Origin: AC-32 sp963772975 | GTDB taxonomy: Bacteria; Actinomycetota; Thermoleophilia; Gaiellales; Gaiellaceae | DNA length: 64,000 nt | Direction: 5' to 3' | NCBI GenBank assembly: GCA_963772975.1 | Contig: CAVYZH010000007.1 | Coordinates: 1-64,000 of the forward strand | Shown: one piece after another, positions 43,821-50,573 of the stretch | Layout of the letters: each line of letters begins with the position of its first letter | Position numbering within the stretch: position 1 is the first letter of the stretch | The notes under the pieces: generated by a model | What the model saw: the letters and a program-made list of their open reading frames with translations, nothing else | What the model was told of the DNA's origin: nothing | Database searches by the model: none | Position numbers and translations under genes: made by a program

Positions 43821-44787
43821 CCGTTCGCTTGATCGCCGCGAGCACGTCGGCGGAGTGCGGCACGACGTACTCCTCCATCACCGGCGCAAAGGGCAGCGGC
43901 GCGAACTTCGCGCCGACGCGCTCGACCGGCGCGTCGAGCCAGTCGAACGCCTGCTCGCCGACGACGGCCGCGATCTCCGCGCCGAAGCCCATCCGCGTGA
44001 CCGCCTCGTGCGCGACGACGACGCGATTCGTCTTCTTCACCGACGCAACGAGCGAGTCGACGTCCAACGGCTGGAGCGTGCGCGGATCCCAGACCTCGAC
44101 CGAGATGCCCTCGGACTCCGCGTCCTTCGCCGCCGCGAGCGCCTCGTGCACCAGCCGCCCGGTGGCGACGACGGTCACATCGGAGCCCTCGCGCTGCACG
44201 CGAGCCTGGCCGATCGGAATCGGCTCGAGCTCGTCCGGCACCTCCTCCTTCAGTCCGTAGAGCGTGCGGTGCTCGAAGAAGATCACCGGGTTGTCGTCGT
44301 AGATCGCCGACCAGAGCAGCCCGCGCACGTCGGTCGGCGTCGAGGCGAAGACGACCTTCAGGCCGGGCACGTGCACGAACCACGCCTCGACCTGCTGGGC
44401 GTGCTGCGCGCCGGGCGACCAGCCCGCGCCGCCCTGCGTGCGAATCGTCAGCGGCACCTTCAGCTGGCCGCCCGACATGTAGCGGTGCTTGGCCGCCTGG
44501 TTGACGATCTGCTCCATCGAGACGGTCAGGAAGTCCTCGTACATCACCTCGACGACCGGACGCATCCCCTGCATCGCCGCGCCGATCCCCGCGCCCACGA
44601 TCGCGATCTCGGAGATCGGCGTGTTGCGGATCCGCTCGGGCCCGAACTCGTCGAGCATCCCGGCGGTGACGCCCATCGAGCCGCCCATCTCGGCGATGTC
44701 CTCGCCCATCACGAACACGCCCTCGTCGTCCCGCATCACCTGCGAGAGCGCGTCGCGCACCGCCTCTCGGTAGGAGAGTTCAGGCAT
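43807..44787 (-). CDS. pdhB: 2-oxoacid dehydrogenase E1 component, beta subunit
   Basis: 326 residues. Thiamine-diphosphate-binding family: ALSQVMRDDEGVFVMGEDIA near 12-31, GAGIGAAMQGMRPVVEVMYE near 68-87, MSGGQLKVPLTIRTQGGAG near 114, and the C-terminal transketolase domain (VVAHEAVTRMGFGAEIAAVV). Pyruvate or branched-chain substrates cannot be separated by eye. The ATG at 44787 has no ribosome site; instead an 8-bp palindrome sits 4 nt before it. The 92-nt gap from the alpha gene is the only loose junction in the operon. Confidence 0.93.
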   Translation of the reverse strand: MPELSYREAVRDALSQVMRDDEGVFVMGEDIAEMGGSMGVTAGMLDEFGPERIRNTPISEIAIVGAGIGAAMQGMRPVVEVMYEDFLTVSMEQIVNQAAKHRYMSGGQLKVPLTIRTQGGAGWSPGAQHAQQVEAWFVHVPGLKVVFASTPTDVRGLLWSAIYDDNPVIFFEHRTLYGLKEEVPDELEPIPIGQARVQREGSDVTVVATGRLVHEALAAAKDAESEGISVEVWDPRTLQPLDVDSLVASVKKTNRVVVAHEAVTRMGFGAEIAAVVGEQAFDWLDAPVERVGAKFAPLPFAPVMEEYVVPHSADVLAAIKRTVARG

Positions 44788-44791
44788 CTAA

Positions 44792-44843
44792 GGCGTCGCT
44801 TGCGACGCCGTCTTCAGGACGTACGGGCTCCGCCCGCGCGTCC
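44792..44843 (-). promoter_or_regulatory. Two hairpins in the E1-alpha/E1-beta intercistronic gap
   Basis: Hairpin 1: GGCGTCGC/GCGACGCC (44792-44809), ending 4 nt before the pdhB ATG. Hairpin 2: GGACG-2-CGGGC-TCC-GCCCG-2-CGTCC (44817-44843). They could stabilise or process the message to set subunit ratio, or gate pdhB translation. Hairpin 2 has the same kind of 3-nt GGA/TCC loop as the palindrome at 5994-6142. Confidence 0.45.
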
Positions 44844-44879
44844 GTCTGCGCCGCTAGCCGATAACGCGTGGATCGAGCG

Positions 44880-45851
44880 CTAGGCATAGACGTTCTTGAG
44901 GGCGTCCTCGGGCTTGGGATCCGTGCCGGCCTTCGCGAACTCGACCGAGCCGTCGACGATCTCGTGCACCTCGCGGTCGTCCGCCTCGAACTCCTCGTCG
45001 GTGACGCCGAGCTTCTCGCGCAGCAGCGTGATCGGATCGCGCGTCTCCTGCAGCCGGCGGAGCTCCTCCTTGTCACGGTAGACCTGCGGGTCGCCGATGT
45101 AGTGGCCGACGAGGCGCTCGGTCGAAACGTGGAGGAAGACCGGCCCTTTGCCGTCACGCGCGTGCTTGAGCGCCCGCGAGGCGACCTTGTGCACCTCCTC
45201 GACGTCCTGGCCGTCGACCTTCATCACCTTCATCCCGAAAGCCTTCGCGCGGTCGCTCAGGTCGGTGATCGGCGAGTGCTGCGACTCGGGCGTGGACTCG
45301 GCCCAGCGGTTGTCCTCGAGCACGAACACGGCCGGGACCTGCCATAGCTGCGCGAGGTTCAGCGACTCGTGGAAGGTGCCGATGTTCGTCGCGCCGTCGC
45401 CGAAGAACGCCACCGCCACGCGCGCCTCGCCGCGCAGCTTGAAGGCGAGCGCCGCGCCGGTGATCGCCGGCAGCCCGCCGCCGACGACGGCGTTCGCGCC
45501 CAGGTTGCCGCGCTCCACGTCGTAGAGGTGCATCGAGCCGCCGTAGCCGTGCGAGCAGCCTTCGAGCTTCCCGTACAGCTCGGCCATGATGGCGTTCGGC
45601 TGCGTCCCCCGCGCGAGCGTGTGCCCGTGCGCGCGATGGGTCGAGGCGAAGACGTCGCCGTCGTCCATCGCCTGGCAGACACCGACCGCGACCGCCTCCT
45701 GGCCGATCGCCACGTGCAGGAACCCGGGCAGCTCGCCGGCGCGGAACTGCTCCTCGACCTTCTCCTCGAAGCGCCTGATCAACAGCATCTCGCGCAGGAA
45801 CTCGCGCAGCCGCTCTTCGGACAGGCCTCGTTTCGTCTCGACCTTCGCCAT
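44880..45851 (-). CDS. pdhA: 2-oxoacid dehydrogenase E1 component, alpha subunit
   Basis: 323 residues. LREMLLIRRFEEKVEEQFRA near 18-37, FASTHRAHGHTLARGT near 68, the thiamine diphosphate motif VAFFGDGATNIGTFHESLNL near 147 ending in AQLWQVPAVFVLEDNRWAES, which holds the second TPP/Mg ligand (N), and a C-terminal dimer region. A second in-frame ATG lies two codons upstream at 45857. Neither start has a ribosome site, and the divergent gene starts at 45865 or 45877, so initiation is probably leaderless or nearly so. First gene of the E1a-E1b-E2-VOC-GNAT operon. Confidence 0.92.
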   Translation of the reverse strand: MAKVETKRGLSEERLREFLREMLLIRRFEEKVEEQFRAGELPGFLHVAIGQEAVAVGVCQAMDDGDVFASTHRAHGHTLARGTQPNAIMAELYGKLEGCSHGYGGSMHLYDVERGNLGANAVVGGGLPAITGAALAFKLRGEARVAVAFFGDGATNIGTFHESLNLAQLWQVPAVFVLEDNRWAESTPESQHSPITDLSDRAKAFGMKVMKVDGQDVEEVHKVASRALKHARDGKGPVFLHVSTERLVGHYIGDPQVYRDKEELRRLQETRDPITLLREKLGVTDEEFEADDREVHEIVDGSVEFAKAGTDPKPEDALKNVYA

Positions 45852-45876
45852 TCGCATTGAGTTTATGCTCAGCCGA

Positions 45877-46515
45877 ATGGCACTCGTCGACCAGTGGAAG
45901 GTGATCAACGGCAACCTCGCGGAGGGCTGGACCAGCGTCCAGCTGCGGCTTACGGTGGAAGAGCAACCGGAACGCGCCGCGGCGATGCTCGCGCCCGCGA
46001 GCGCCGGCCGGCATGGGAACGTCGTCACCTTCGGAGTCGGTCGCAGAGGCGTCGGGTCATCGCCGGATCTCATCACCCGACTGCTTGCGCGGCTGGACGC
46101 CGAGCGGATTCACGGCGTTCTCGCGCCGGTGAAGGTCGAGGAGACTGCCGTGGCCGGGGCTCGTGCGCGCAGGGTTCCGCTACGCGAGCAGTGGGAGCAG
46201 GCACAGGCGTCCCTGCCGGCGGACTGGAGCGACCTCTACGCCGAGCTCGAGCTCGACTCCAGCGATTACCTCGAGCGCGGCGCGCTGCTGCTCGCCCCGG
46301 TCAATCCTGGGCGCGTGAAGGGACAGCTCGCGTACCGGTTCCGCGTCGCGCGGCGGTTCGGCTACGGCGCTTCGGCCGAGATGACGGAGCGCTGCCTCCA
46401 GCGCCTGGATGGCGAGGGAATCACCGGGAGCTTCCGCGTCCTGTGGGCGCTCTCCGACACCAAGCCGGTCTACACGCAAGGCCCGGTCTGGTACGCCGGC
46501 GGCCGGGCGGTCTAG
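45877..46515 (+). CDS. Protein of unknown function with internal duplication
   Basis: 212 residues built of two similar halves: QWKVINGNLAEGWTSVQLRL, then RAAAMLAPASAGRHGNVVTF, and QWEQAQASLPADWSDLYAEL, then RGALLLAPVNPGRVKGQLAY. Each half continues with a GVGRR- or RVARR-type segment and an amphipathic helix ending in a G-I-x-G turn (LDAERIHGVLAP, LDGEGITGSFRV). Not recognised as a named family. The start is ATG 45877, with 45865 as an alternative; it is divergent from pdhA with almost no spacer and overlaps the next start by one base. Confidence 0.7.
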   Translation: MALVDQWKVINGNLAEGWTSVQLRLTVEEQPERAAAMLAPASAGRHGNVVTFGVGRRGVGSSPDLITRLLARLDAERIHGVLAPVKVEETAVAGARARRVPLREQWEQAQASLPADWSDLYAELELDSSDYLERGALLLAPVNPGRVKGQLAYRFRVARRFGYGASAEMTERCLQRLDGEGITGSFRVLWALSDTKPVYTQGPVWYAGGRAV

Positions 46516-46802
46516 TGGCAGACCCCGTCTCCTGGTACCTGATCGAGCAGGGCTGGGAGGTCGTTGGCAGCGACGGCGAGTCGATCGGCAAGGTCGAGGA
46601 GACCGTCGGCGACTCGACGCACGACATCTTCGACGGCCTCACGGTCGGCACCGGCCTGCTCAGCAGGCCGCGCTACGTCCCGGCCGAGGTCGTCGGCGAG
46701 ATCGTCGAGGGCCGGATCGCGCTGACGATCGACAAGGAACGCTTCGAGCGGCTCGAGGGGTACAAGGAGCCGCCGCCGACCGAAGAGATCGAGGCGCCCT
46801 AG
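46515..46802 (+). CDS. PRC-barrel-like protein
   Basis: 95 residues from a GTG that shares a base with the previous stop. VVGSDGESIGKVEETVGDS near 17-35, then DIFDGLTVGTGLLSRPRYVP and VVGEIVEGRIALTID give the short-strand pattern of PRC-barrel domains, used in RNA-processing and photosynthetic proteins. The C-terminus is charged (EGYKEPPPTEEIEAP). Convergent overlap with argR of 4 nt. Function unknown. Confidence 0.65.
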   Translation: MADPVSWYLIEQGWEVVGSDGESIGKVEETVGDSTHDIFDGLTVGTGLLSRPRYVPAEVVGEIVEGRIALTIDKERFERLEGYKEPPPTEEIEAP

Positions 46803-47269
46803 CCGATCGCGGCGGCGAGCTCGCGGGCAACCTTCTTCGCGTCCGCGGGGCCTGCCGTGATCACGAGGCACGTGTCGTCGCCGGCGAGCGTGCCGACGAT
46901 CTTCGGATGCTCGAGCCGGTCGAGGGCGCGGGCGATCGCCGGCGCCGAGCCGAGCTCCGACTGGACGACGACGATGTTCTGCGCCGCACTCGCGCGCACG
47001 CCGAACTGCTCCAGCACCGCGTGCAGCGCCTCGCGCGGGTCGCGCCCGGAGCCGCGCTCGGGCACGACGTAGCGCGGCCGTCCGAGCGCGTCGCTCGTCT
47101 TCTCCAGCCGCAGCTCGCGAATGTCGCGCGAGACGGTCGCCTGGGTGACCGGGCAACCCGCTTTCGCAAGCGCTTCCGCGAGCTCGAGCTGGCTCCCGAT
47201 CCGGGTTCGCGAGACGACGCTGGCGATCAAGCGCTGCCGCTCCGACTTGCTCAGCGGCCGCCTCTCCAC
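46799..47269 (-). CDS. argR: Arginine repressor
   Basis: 156 residues. The N-terminal winged helix (SKSERQRLIASVVSRTRIGS, VTQATVSRDIRELRLEK) and the C-terminal hexamerisation/arginine-binding domain with GTLAGDDTCLVITAGPADAK near 127, where the GDDT Asp pair contacts arginine, are both present. Length and order are normal. It starts at a GTG, 54 nt from the divergent small gene at 47324. No arginine-biosynthesis genes are in the window, so it acts elsewhere. Confidence 0.95.
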   Translation of the reverse strand: MERRPLSKSERQRLIASVVSRTRIGSQLELAEALAKAGCPVTQATVSRDIRELRLEKTSDALGRPRYVVPERGSGRDPREALHAVLEQFGVRASAAQNIVVVQSELGSAPAIARALDRLEHPKIVGTLAGDDTCLVITAGPADAKKVARELAAAIG

Positions 47270-47323
47270 GGGAGTACAGTAACCCGAGGTTTGGCCGACT
47301 CATCGTCAGGCAACGATCCCGGC

Positions 47324-47452
47324 ATGCTGCGGAAGCTGCTGTGGACCGGTCTCTACGCGGGAATCGCCGCGGTTGCGACCATGGCCGCGCGGCGAGCCGC
47401 GTCCGGGCTCTGGCGCGTCGCCACGGGCGAGGCGCCGCCGGTGAAGAAGTGA
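47324..47452 (+). CDS. Small membrane protein, DUF4235-like
   Basis: 42 residues from the ATG at 47324 (53 from an upstream TTG at 47291). One TM segment LLWTGLYAGIAAVATMAARR is followed by ASGLWRVATGEAPPVKK, the segment order seen in DUF4235 proteins (TM, AARKA, WKxATGxxPP), truncated relative to the family's usual length. It is first in a cluster of cell-envelope genes running to 49397 and its stop overlaps the next GTG by two bases. Confidence 0.6.
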   Translation: MLRKLLWTGLYAGIAAVATMAARRAASGLWRVATGEAPPVKK

Positions 47453-47825
47453 ACAAGGGCGACGTCCTGGTCGACCGCACCGCGGACCAACTGCAGCACC
47501 TTGCCGACCGCGTGGCCGCGCGCGGCGACGGCGTCGGCGAGTGGCTCTCCGAAGAGCTGCGCAACGACGCAGCCTTCCTGCGCAAGCTGAAGCCGAGCCT
47601 CGTCAGGGCGCGCGCCAAGGGCGACGCGCCGACCAACCAGGAGCCGCCGCCGGCGCCCTCGGGCCCGAAGCTCGGCTCGCGGCCCGGGTCAAGAAGAAGA
47701 AGAAGAAGCGCAAGAAGGGCGGCAAGGGACCTGCGCCGATGCTGATCGTCGGTGCCGCCCTCGTCGCGGGAATCGTGCTCGCCAAGGTCGTCGACTGGAG
47801 AGGCCATGGACACTCCAGAGACTGA
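47449..47825 (+). pseudogene. Envelope protein with C-terminal TM, frameshifted
   Basis: The first part, from GTG 47449, is MNKGDVLVDRTADQLQHLAD then EELRNDAAFLRKLKPSLVRA and a Pro-rich linker ending GPKL. In that frame the protein would degenerate into arginines; in the next frame the linker continues as AARV, six lysines, RKKGGKGPAPMLIVGAALVA and GIVLAKVVDW, a lysine-rich segment and a TM helix up to the stop at 47825. The frames join between about 47665 and 47700, just before the AAG run. Either a one-base indel or a programmed frameshift; the former is simpler. The stop lies inside the next gene's start region (20-nt overlap). Confidence 0.65.
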
Positions 47826-48213
47826 GCACGAAACCGCCGGGCTCGGCTCGACCGTGAAGAGCGTCTCGGAGCACGCCAGCTCGCTGGTGCGCCTGGAGCT
47901 CGAGCTCGCGGCGCTGGAGGTCAAGCGCAAGATCGCGTCGCTCGGGATCGGGATCGGCCTCGCGCTGGCCGCCGCCGTGCTGCTGGTGTTCGCGCTCGGC
48001 TTCGGTCTCGCCACGATCGCCGCCGGGATCGCGACCGCCCTCCCGTGGTGGGCGGCGCTCCTGATCGTGACCATCGGAATCATCCTGGTCGCGGCGTTGC
48101 TCGGATGGCTGGGCATGCGCTCGATCCAGAAGGGGACGCCGCCCGTCCCGGAGCAGGCGATCGAGGAAGCCAAGCTGACGACCGAGGCGCTGAAGGGCAA
48201 TGGCCGGCACTAA
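47806..48213 (+). CDS. Actinobacterial holin superfamily III protein
   Basis: 135 residues. The N-terminal amphipathic region STVKSVSEHASSLVRLELEL then AALEVKRKIASLGIGIGLAL leads to two TM segments (LAAAVLLVFALGFGLATIAA and WWAALLIVTIGIILVAALLG) and a polar tail. This is the PF07332 layout, shared by phage holins and by chromosomal envelope proteins. Start ATG 47806 with GGAGAGG just upstream. No lysin or other phage gene is near, so a chromosomal role is more likely. Confidence 0.78.
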   Translation: MDTPETEHETAGLGSTVKSVSEHASSLVRLELELAALEVKRKIASLGIGIGLALAAAVLLVFALGFGLATIAAGIATALPWWAALLIVTIGIILVAALLGWLGMRSIQKGTPPVPEQAIEEAKLTTEALKGNGRH

Positions 48214-48475
48214 CGGGCGGACACCGGAGCAGGTTCGCCGCGACATCGAGGCGGAGCGCGAGCGCCTCGCCGACGCGGTCGACGACCTGCGCTCGGAGAT
48301 GGACGTCAACGCGAAGCTGCGAGGCAAGCTGCCACTCGCTGCGGCCGCCGCCCTCGGAGCAGGCTTCGTGATCTCCGGCGGGATCGGAGCAACGATGCGA
48401 CTCGTGATGCGCCGCAACCGGGAGGGCAGGACGAAAGCACGCTTCGGCCCGTTCTCCTTTGTCGACCGCGACTGA
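48200..48475 (+). CDS. DUF3618 protein
   Basis: 91 residues: RTPEQVRRDIEAERERLADA then VDDLRSEMDVNAKLRGKLP, the DUF3618 signature, followed by one TM segment LAAAAALGAGFVISGGIGAT and a basic tail with RLVMRRNREGRTKARF. It overlaps the holin gene by 14 nt and the BrkB gene by 17 nt. DUF3618 proteins are small and found next to holin III genes in many actinobacteria; function unknown. Confidence 0.82.
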   Translation: MAGTNGRTPEQVRRDIEAERERLADAVDDLRSEMDVNAKLRGKLPLAAAAALGAGFVISGGIGATMRLVMRRNREGRTKARFGPFSFVDRD

Positions 48476-49397
48476 GACCGACGAGGGCCGCGCGCCCTCG
48501 AGCCCGCTCCAGCTCTCGTGGCGCGAATGGCTCGCCGTCTTCAAGCGCACGGGCAAGCAGTTCGTCGCCGACGACTGCATGGGCCTCGGCCAGCAGGTCG
48601 CCTTCAGCTCGCTCTTCGCATTCCTGCCGGCCGTGATCCTGCTGATCGGCCTGTTCGGGCTGTTCGGCGACCGCGTCTTCGACTCGCTCGAGCAGTTCGT
48701 CGGCACGGTCGCGCCGGACGGCGTGGTCTCGATCATCGACCTCGCGAAGCAGGACGCGGCGCGGGACAAGAGTGGCTCCGCGATCGCCTTCGCGAGCGGC
48801 CTCTTCCTCGCGTTGTGGGCCTCGACCGGCGCGATGGGCGCGCTGATCAAGGCGGTCAACCGCGCGTACGACCGGATCGAGACGCGGCCCTTCTGGAAGC
48901 GGCGCCTGATCGCGCTGCTGCTCGTGGTCGCGACCGGCCTCGTGCTCGCCGGGGTGTTCCTGCTGATCGTCTTCGGCGGCGACCTCGGCAACGCGATCGT
49001 TCGACGCACCGGCCTCGGCGACAGCTTCAAGCTGTTCTGGAACCTCGCCCGCTGGCCGTTCGCGTTCGGCGCGGTGCTGCTCTTCAACGGGCTCGTCTAC
49101 CACCTGGCGCCGGACCTGCCACAGCGCAGCTGGCGCTGGCTGACGCCTGGCTCACTCGTTGCCGCTCTCGCCTGGGTGGCGCTTTCGGGCCTGTTCTCGC
49201 TCTACACCTCGTACTCGGGCTCGTACTCGAGGACGTACGGCTCGATCGCCGGCGCGATCATCCTGCTGCTCTGGCTCTACTACAGCGCCTTGGCGATCCT
49301 CTTCGGCGCGGAGCTGAACGCCCAGCTCGAGCGGCAGGCCGACATCGATGCGGCCGGCGGCCCGCATGCGGGGCTCACTCGGCCGGCGCGCCGCTAG
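48459..49397 (+). CDS. YihY/BrkB-family membrane protein
   Basis: 312 residues with six TM segments. Characteristic parts are DDCMGLGQQVAFSSLFAFLP near 38-57, SGSAIAFASGLFLALWASTG near 106, MGALIKAVNRAYDRIETRPF near 127, and GSIAGAIILLLWLYYSALAI with LFGAELNAQLER near 265-295. YihY/BrkB proteins are inner-membrane proteins without a settled function (once called RNase BN). TTG start at 48459, overlapping DUF3618. End of the envelope cluster. Confidence 0.9.
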   Translation: MSTATETDEGRAPSSPLQLSWREWLAVFKRTGKQFVADDCMGLGQQVAFSSLFAFLPAVILLIGLFGLFGDRVFDSLEQFVGTVAPDGVVSIIDLAKQDAARDKSGSAIAFASGLFLALWASTGAMGALIKAVNRAYDRIETRPFWKRRLIALLLVVATGLVLAGVFLLIVFGGDLGNAIVRRTGLGDSFKLFWNLARWPFAFGAVLLFNGLVYHLAPDLPQRSWRWLTPGSLVAALAWVALSGLFSLYTSYSGSYSRTYGSIAGAIILLLWLYYSALAILFGAELNAQLERQADIDAAGGPHAGLTRPARR

Positions 49398-50089
49398 CTA
49401 ACCGAGAACGTTCGCTTGAGCTTCTTGGTCGCGTCCGAGCGGAACGTGTACTTGCCCGTCTTGAACGTGAGCGTCCACGTGGCGCCGCCCTTGAACTTGA
49501 CGCCGGTCTTCTTGTTCACGCCGGGGCCGGTCAGGTGGAAGTTGTCGGCCTTGCTCGCGTCGGTGACGACGAGCTTGTAGCGGCCGGCGACGAGCGCCTT
49601 GACCGCCGCTACGCCCTTCTTCAGCGAGATCGTCTTCTTCGGCCCGACCTTGCCGGTCAGCTTCACGGGCGGCGCGGGTGGCGGCGGGCCGACGTTGATC
49701 GAGCCCTTCATCTGCGTCGGGTGCGCGTCGCACTTCCACTTGTAGACCCCGTCCACGAAGGTCAGGTTCCAGGTGACGGTGTTGTTGTCGAAGGCCGAAG
49801 CCATGTCGACGCCACCGGGCCCGCTGATGTGGAAGTTGTGCTCCTGCGCGAGTGAGAGGTTCTTGATCGTGAGCGTGTAGTCGCCCGGGTCGAGCTGGGT
49901 GACGCTGCGACCGGTGGCGTCGGCGACCTTGATCGAAAAGCCTGGGCCGACCGTGACGTTCAGCTGGGTCGCGGTGGGAGCGGACTGGGCGGCGCCGGGC
50001 AGCAGCACGGCGGCCAGCACCAGCGGAAGCAGCAGTAGTGGACGGAACGACGGCACGAAGCGACCCTCCTCGACGGTAACCCTGGACAC
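49394..50089 (-). CDS. Secreted protein with two cupredoxin-like domains
   Basis: 231 residues with a signal peptide at about 17-37 (LLLLPLVLAAVLLPGAAQSA). Domain 1, residues about 42-135, is plastocyanin-like: EHNFHISGPGG (His ligand) and YKWKCDAHPTQMKGSINV (Cys, His, Met ligands near 120). Domain 2, about 143-231, repeats the fold (ADNFHLTGPGVNKKTGV then GKYTFRSDATKKLKRTF) but the Cys-x2-His-x3-Met site is replaced by RSDATKK, so it should not bind copper. A periplasmic or surface electron carrier is likely. Convergent with BrkB (4-nt overlap). Confidence 0.82.
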   Translation of the reverse strand: MSRVTVEEGRFVPSFRPLLLLPLVLAAVLLPGAAQSAPTATQLNVTVGPGFSIKVADATGRSVTQLDPGDYTLTIKNLSLAQEHNFHISGPGGVDMASAFDNNTVTWNLTFVDGVYKWKCDAHPTQMKGSINVGPPPPAPPVKLTGKVGPKKTISLKKGVAAVKALVAGRYKLVVTDASKADNFHLTGPGVNKKTGVKFKGGATWTLTFKTGKYTFRSDATKKLKRTFSVS

Positions 50090-50156
50090 GGTAGTCCATA
50101 CGGCGCGAAGATCGCTTTCGGTTTCCTGAGCTTTACGAGACGCTTACACTCACGCT

Positions 50157-50573
50157 GTGCTCCACCGCAATCAAAAGGTCGAGCTGCTCAAAGCCGTGCC
50201 GCTCTTCGCGGACTGCTCTCGTGGCGAGCTCGAGCAGATCGCGCAGATCGCCGACGAGATCGACCTCGCCCAAGGCAAGGAGCTGACACGCCTTGGCGCC
50301 TCCGGCCGCGAATTCTTCGTCCTGCTCGAGGGCGAGGCCGACGTCAGCCGGGACGGCGAATCGATCAACAAGCTCGGCCCAGGTGACTTCTTCGGCGAGA
50401 TCGCCCTCGTCGAGGACACGCCTCGCACCGCCACCGTGACCGCGACGACGCCCGTCCGGGTGCTCGTGATCACCGACCGCTCGTTCAGGCGGCTGCTCGA
50501 GAAGCAGCCCGAGATCCAGCGCAAAGTGCTCGTCGCGCTGGCCGAGCGGGTCAAGCCGGCGCTAGGCCCGTAG
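50157..50573 (+). CDS. Stand-alone cyclic-nucleotide-binding domain protein
   Basis: 138 residues, essentially one Crp-type cNMP-binding fold: LKAVPLFADCSRGELEQIAQ, GREFFVLLEGEADVSRDGES, LGPGDFFGEIALVEDTPRTA and TATTPVRVLVITDRSFRRLL. The phosphate-binding cassette resembles that of the MFS fusion at 24498-26120 (GDFFGEIAL). There is no DNA-binding domain after the C-helix. GTG start at 50157. Convergent with pheT with a 12-nt overlap. Confidence 0.85.
   Translation: MLHRNQKVELLKAVPLFADCSRGELEQIAQIADEIDLAQGKELTRLGASGREFFVLLEGEADVSRDGESINKLGPGDFFGEIALVEDTPRTATVTATTPVRVLVITDRSFRRLLEKQPEIQRKVLVALAERVKPALGP

Noticed and set aside
47806..49397. Prophage remnant based on the holin-family gene
   Set aside because: No lysin, integrase, terminase or capsid gene; PF07332 proteins are common chromosomal envelope proteins in actinobacteria.
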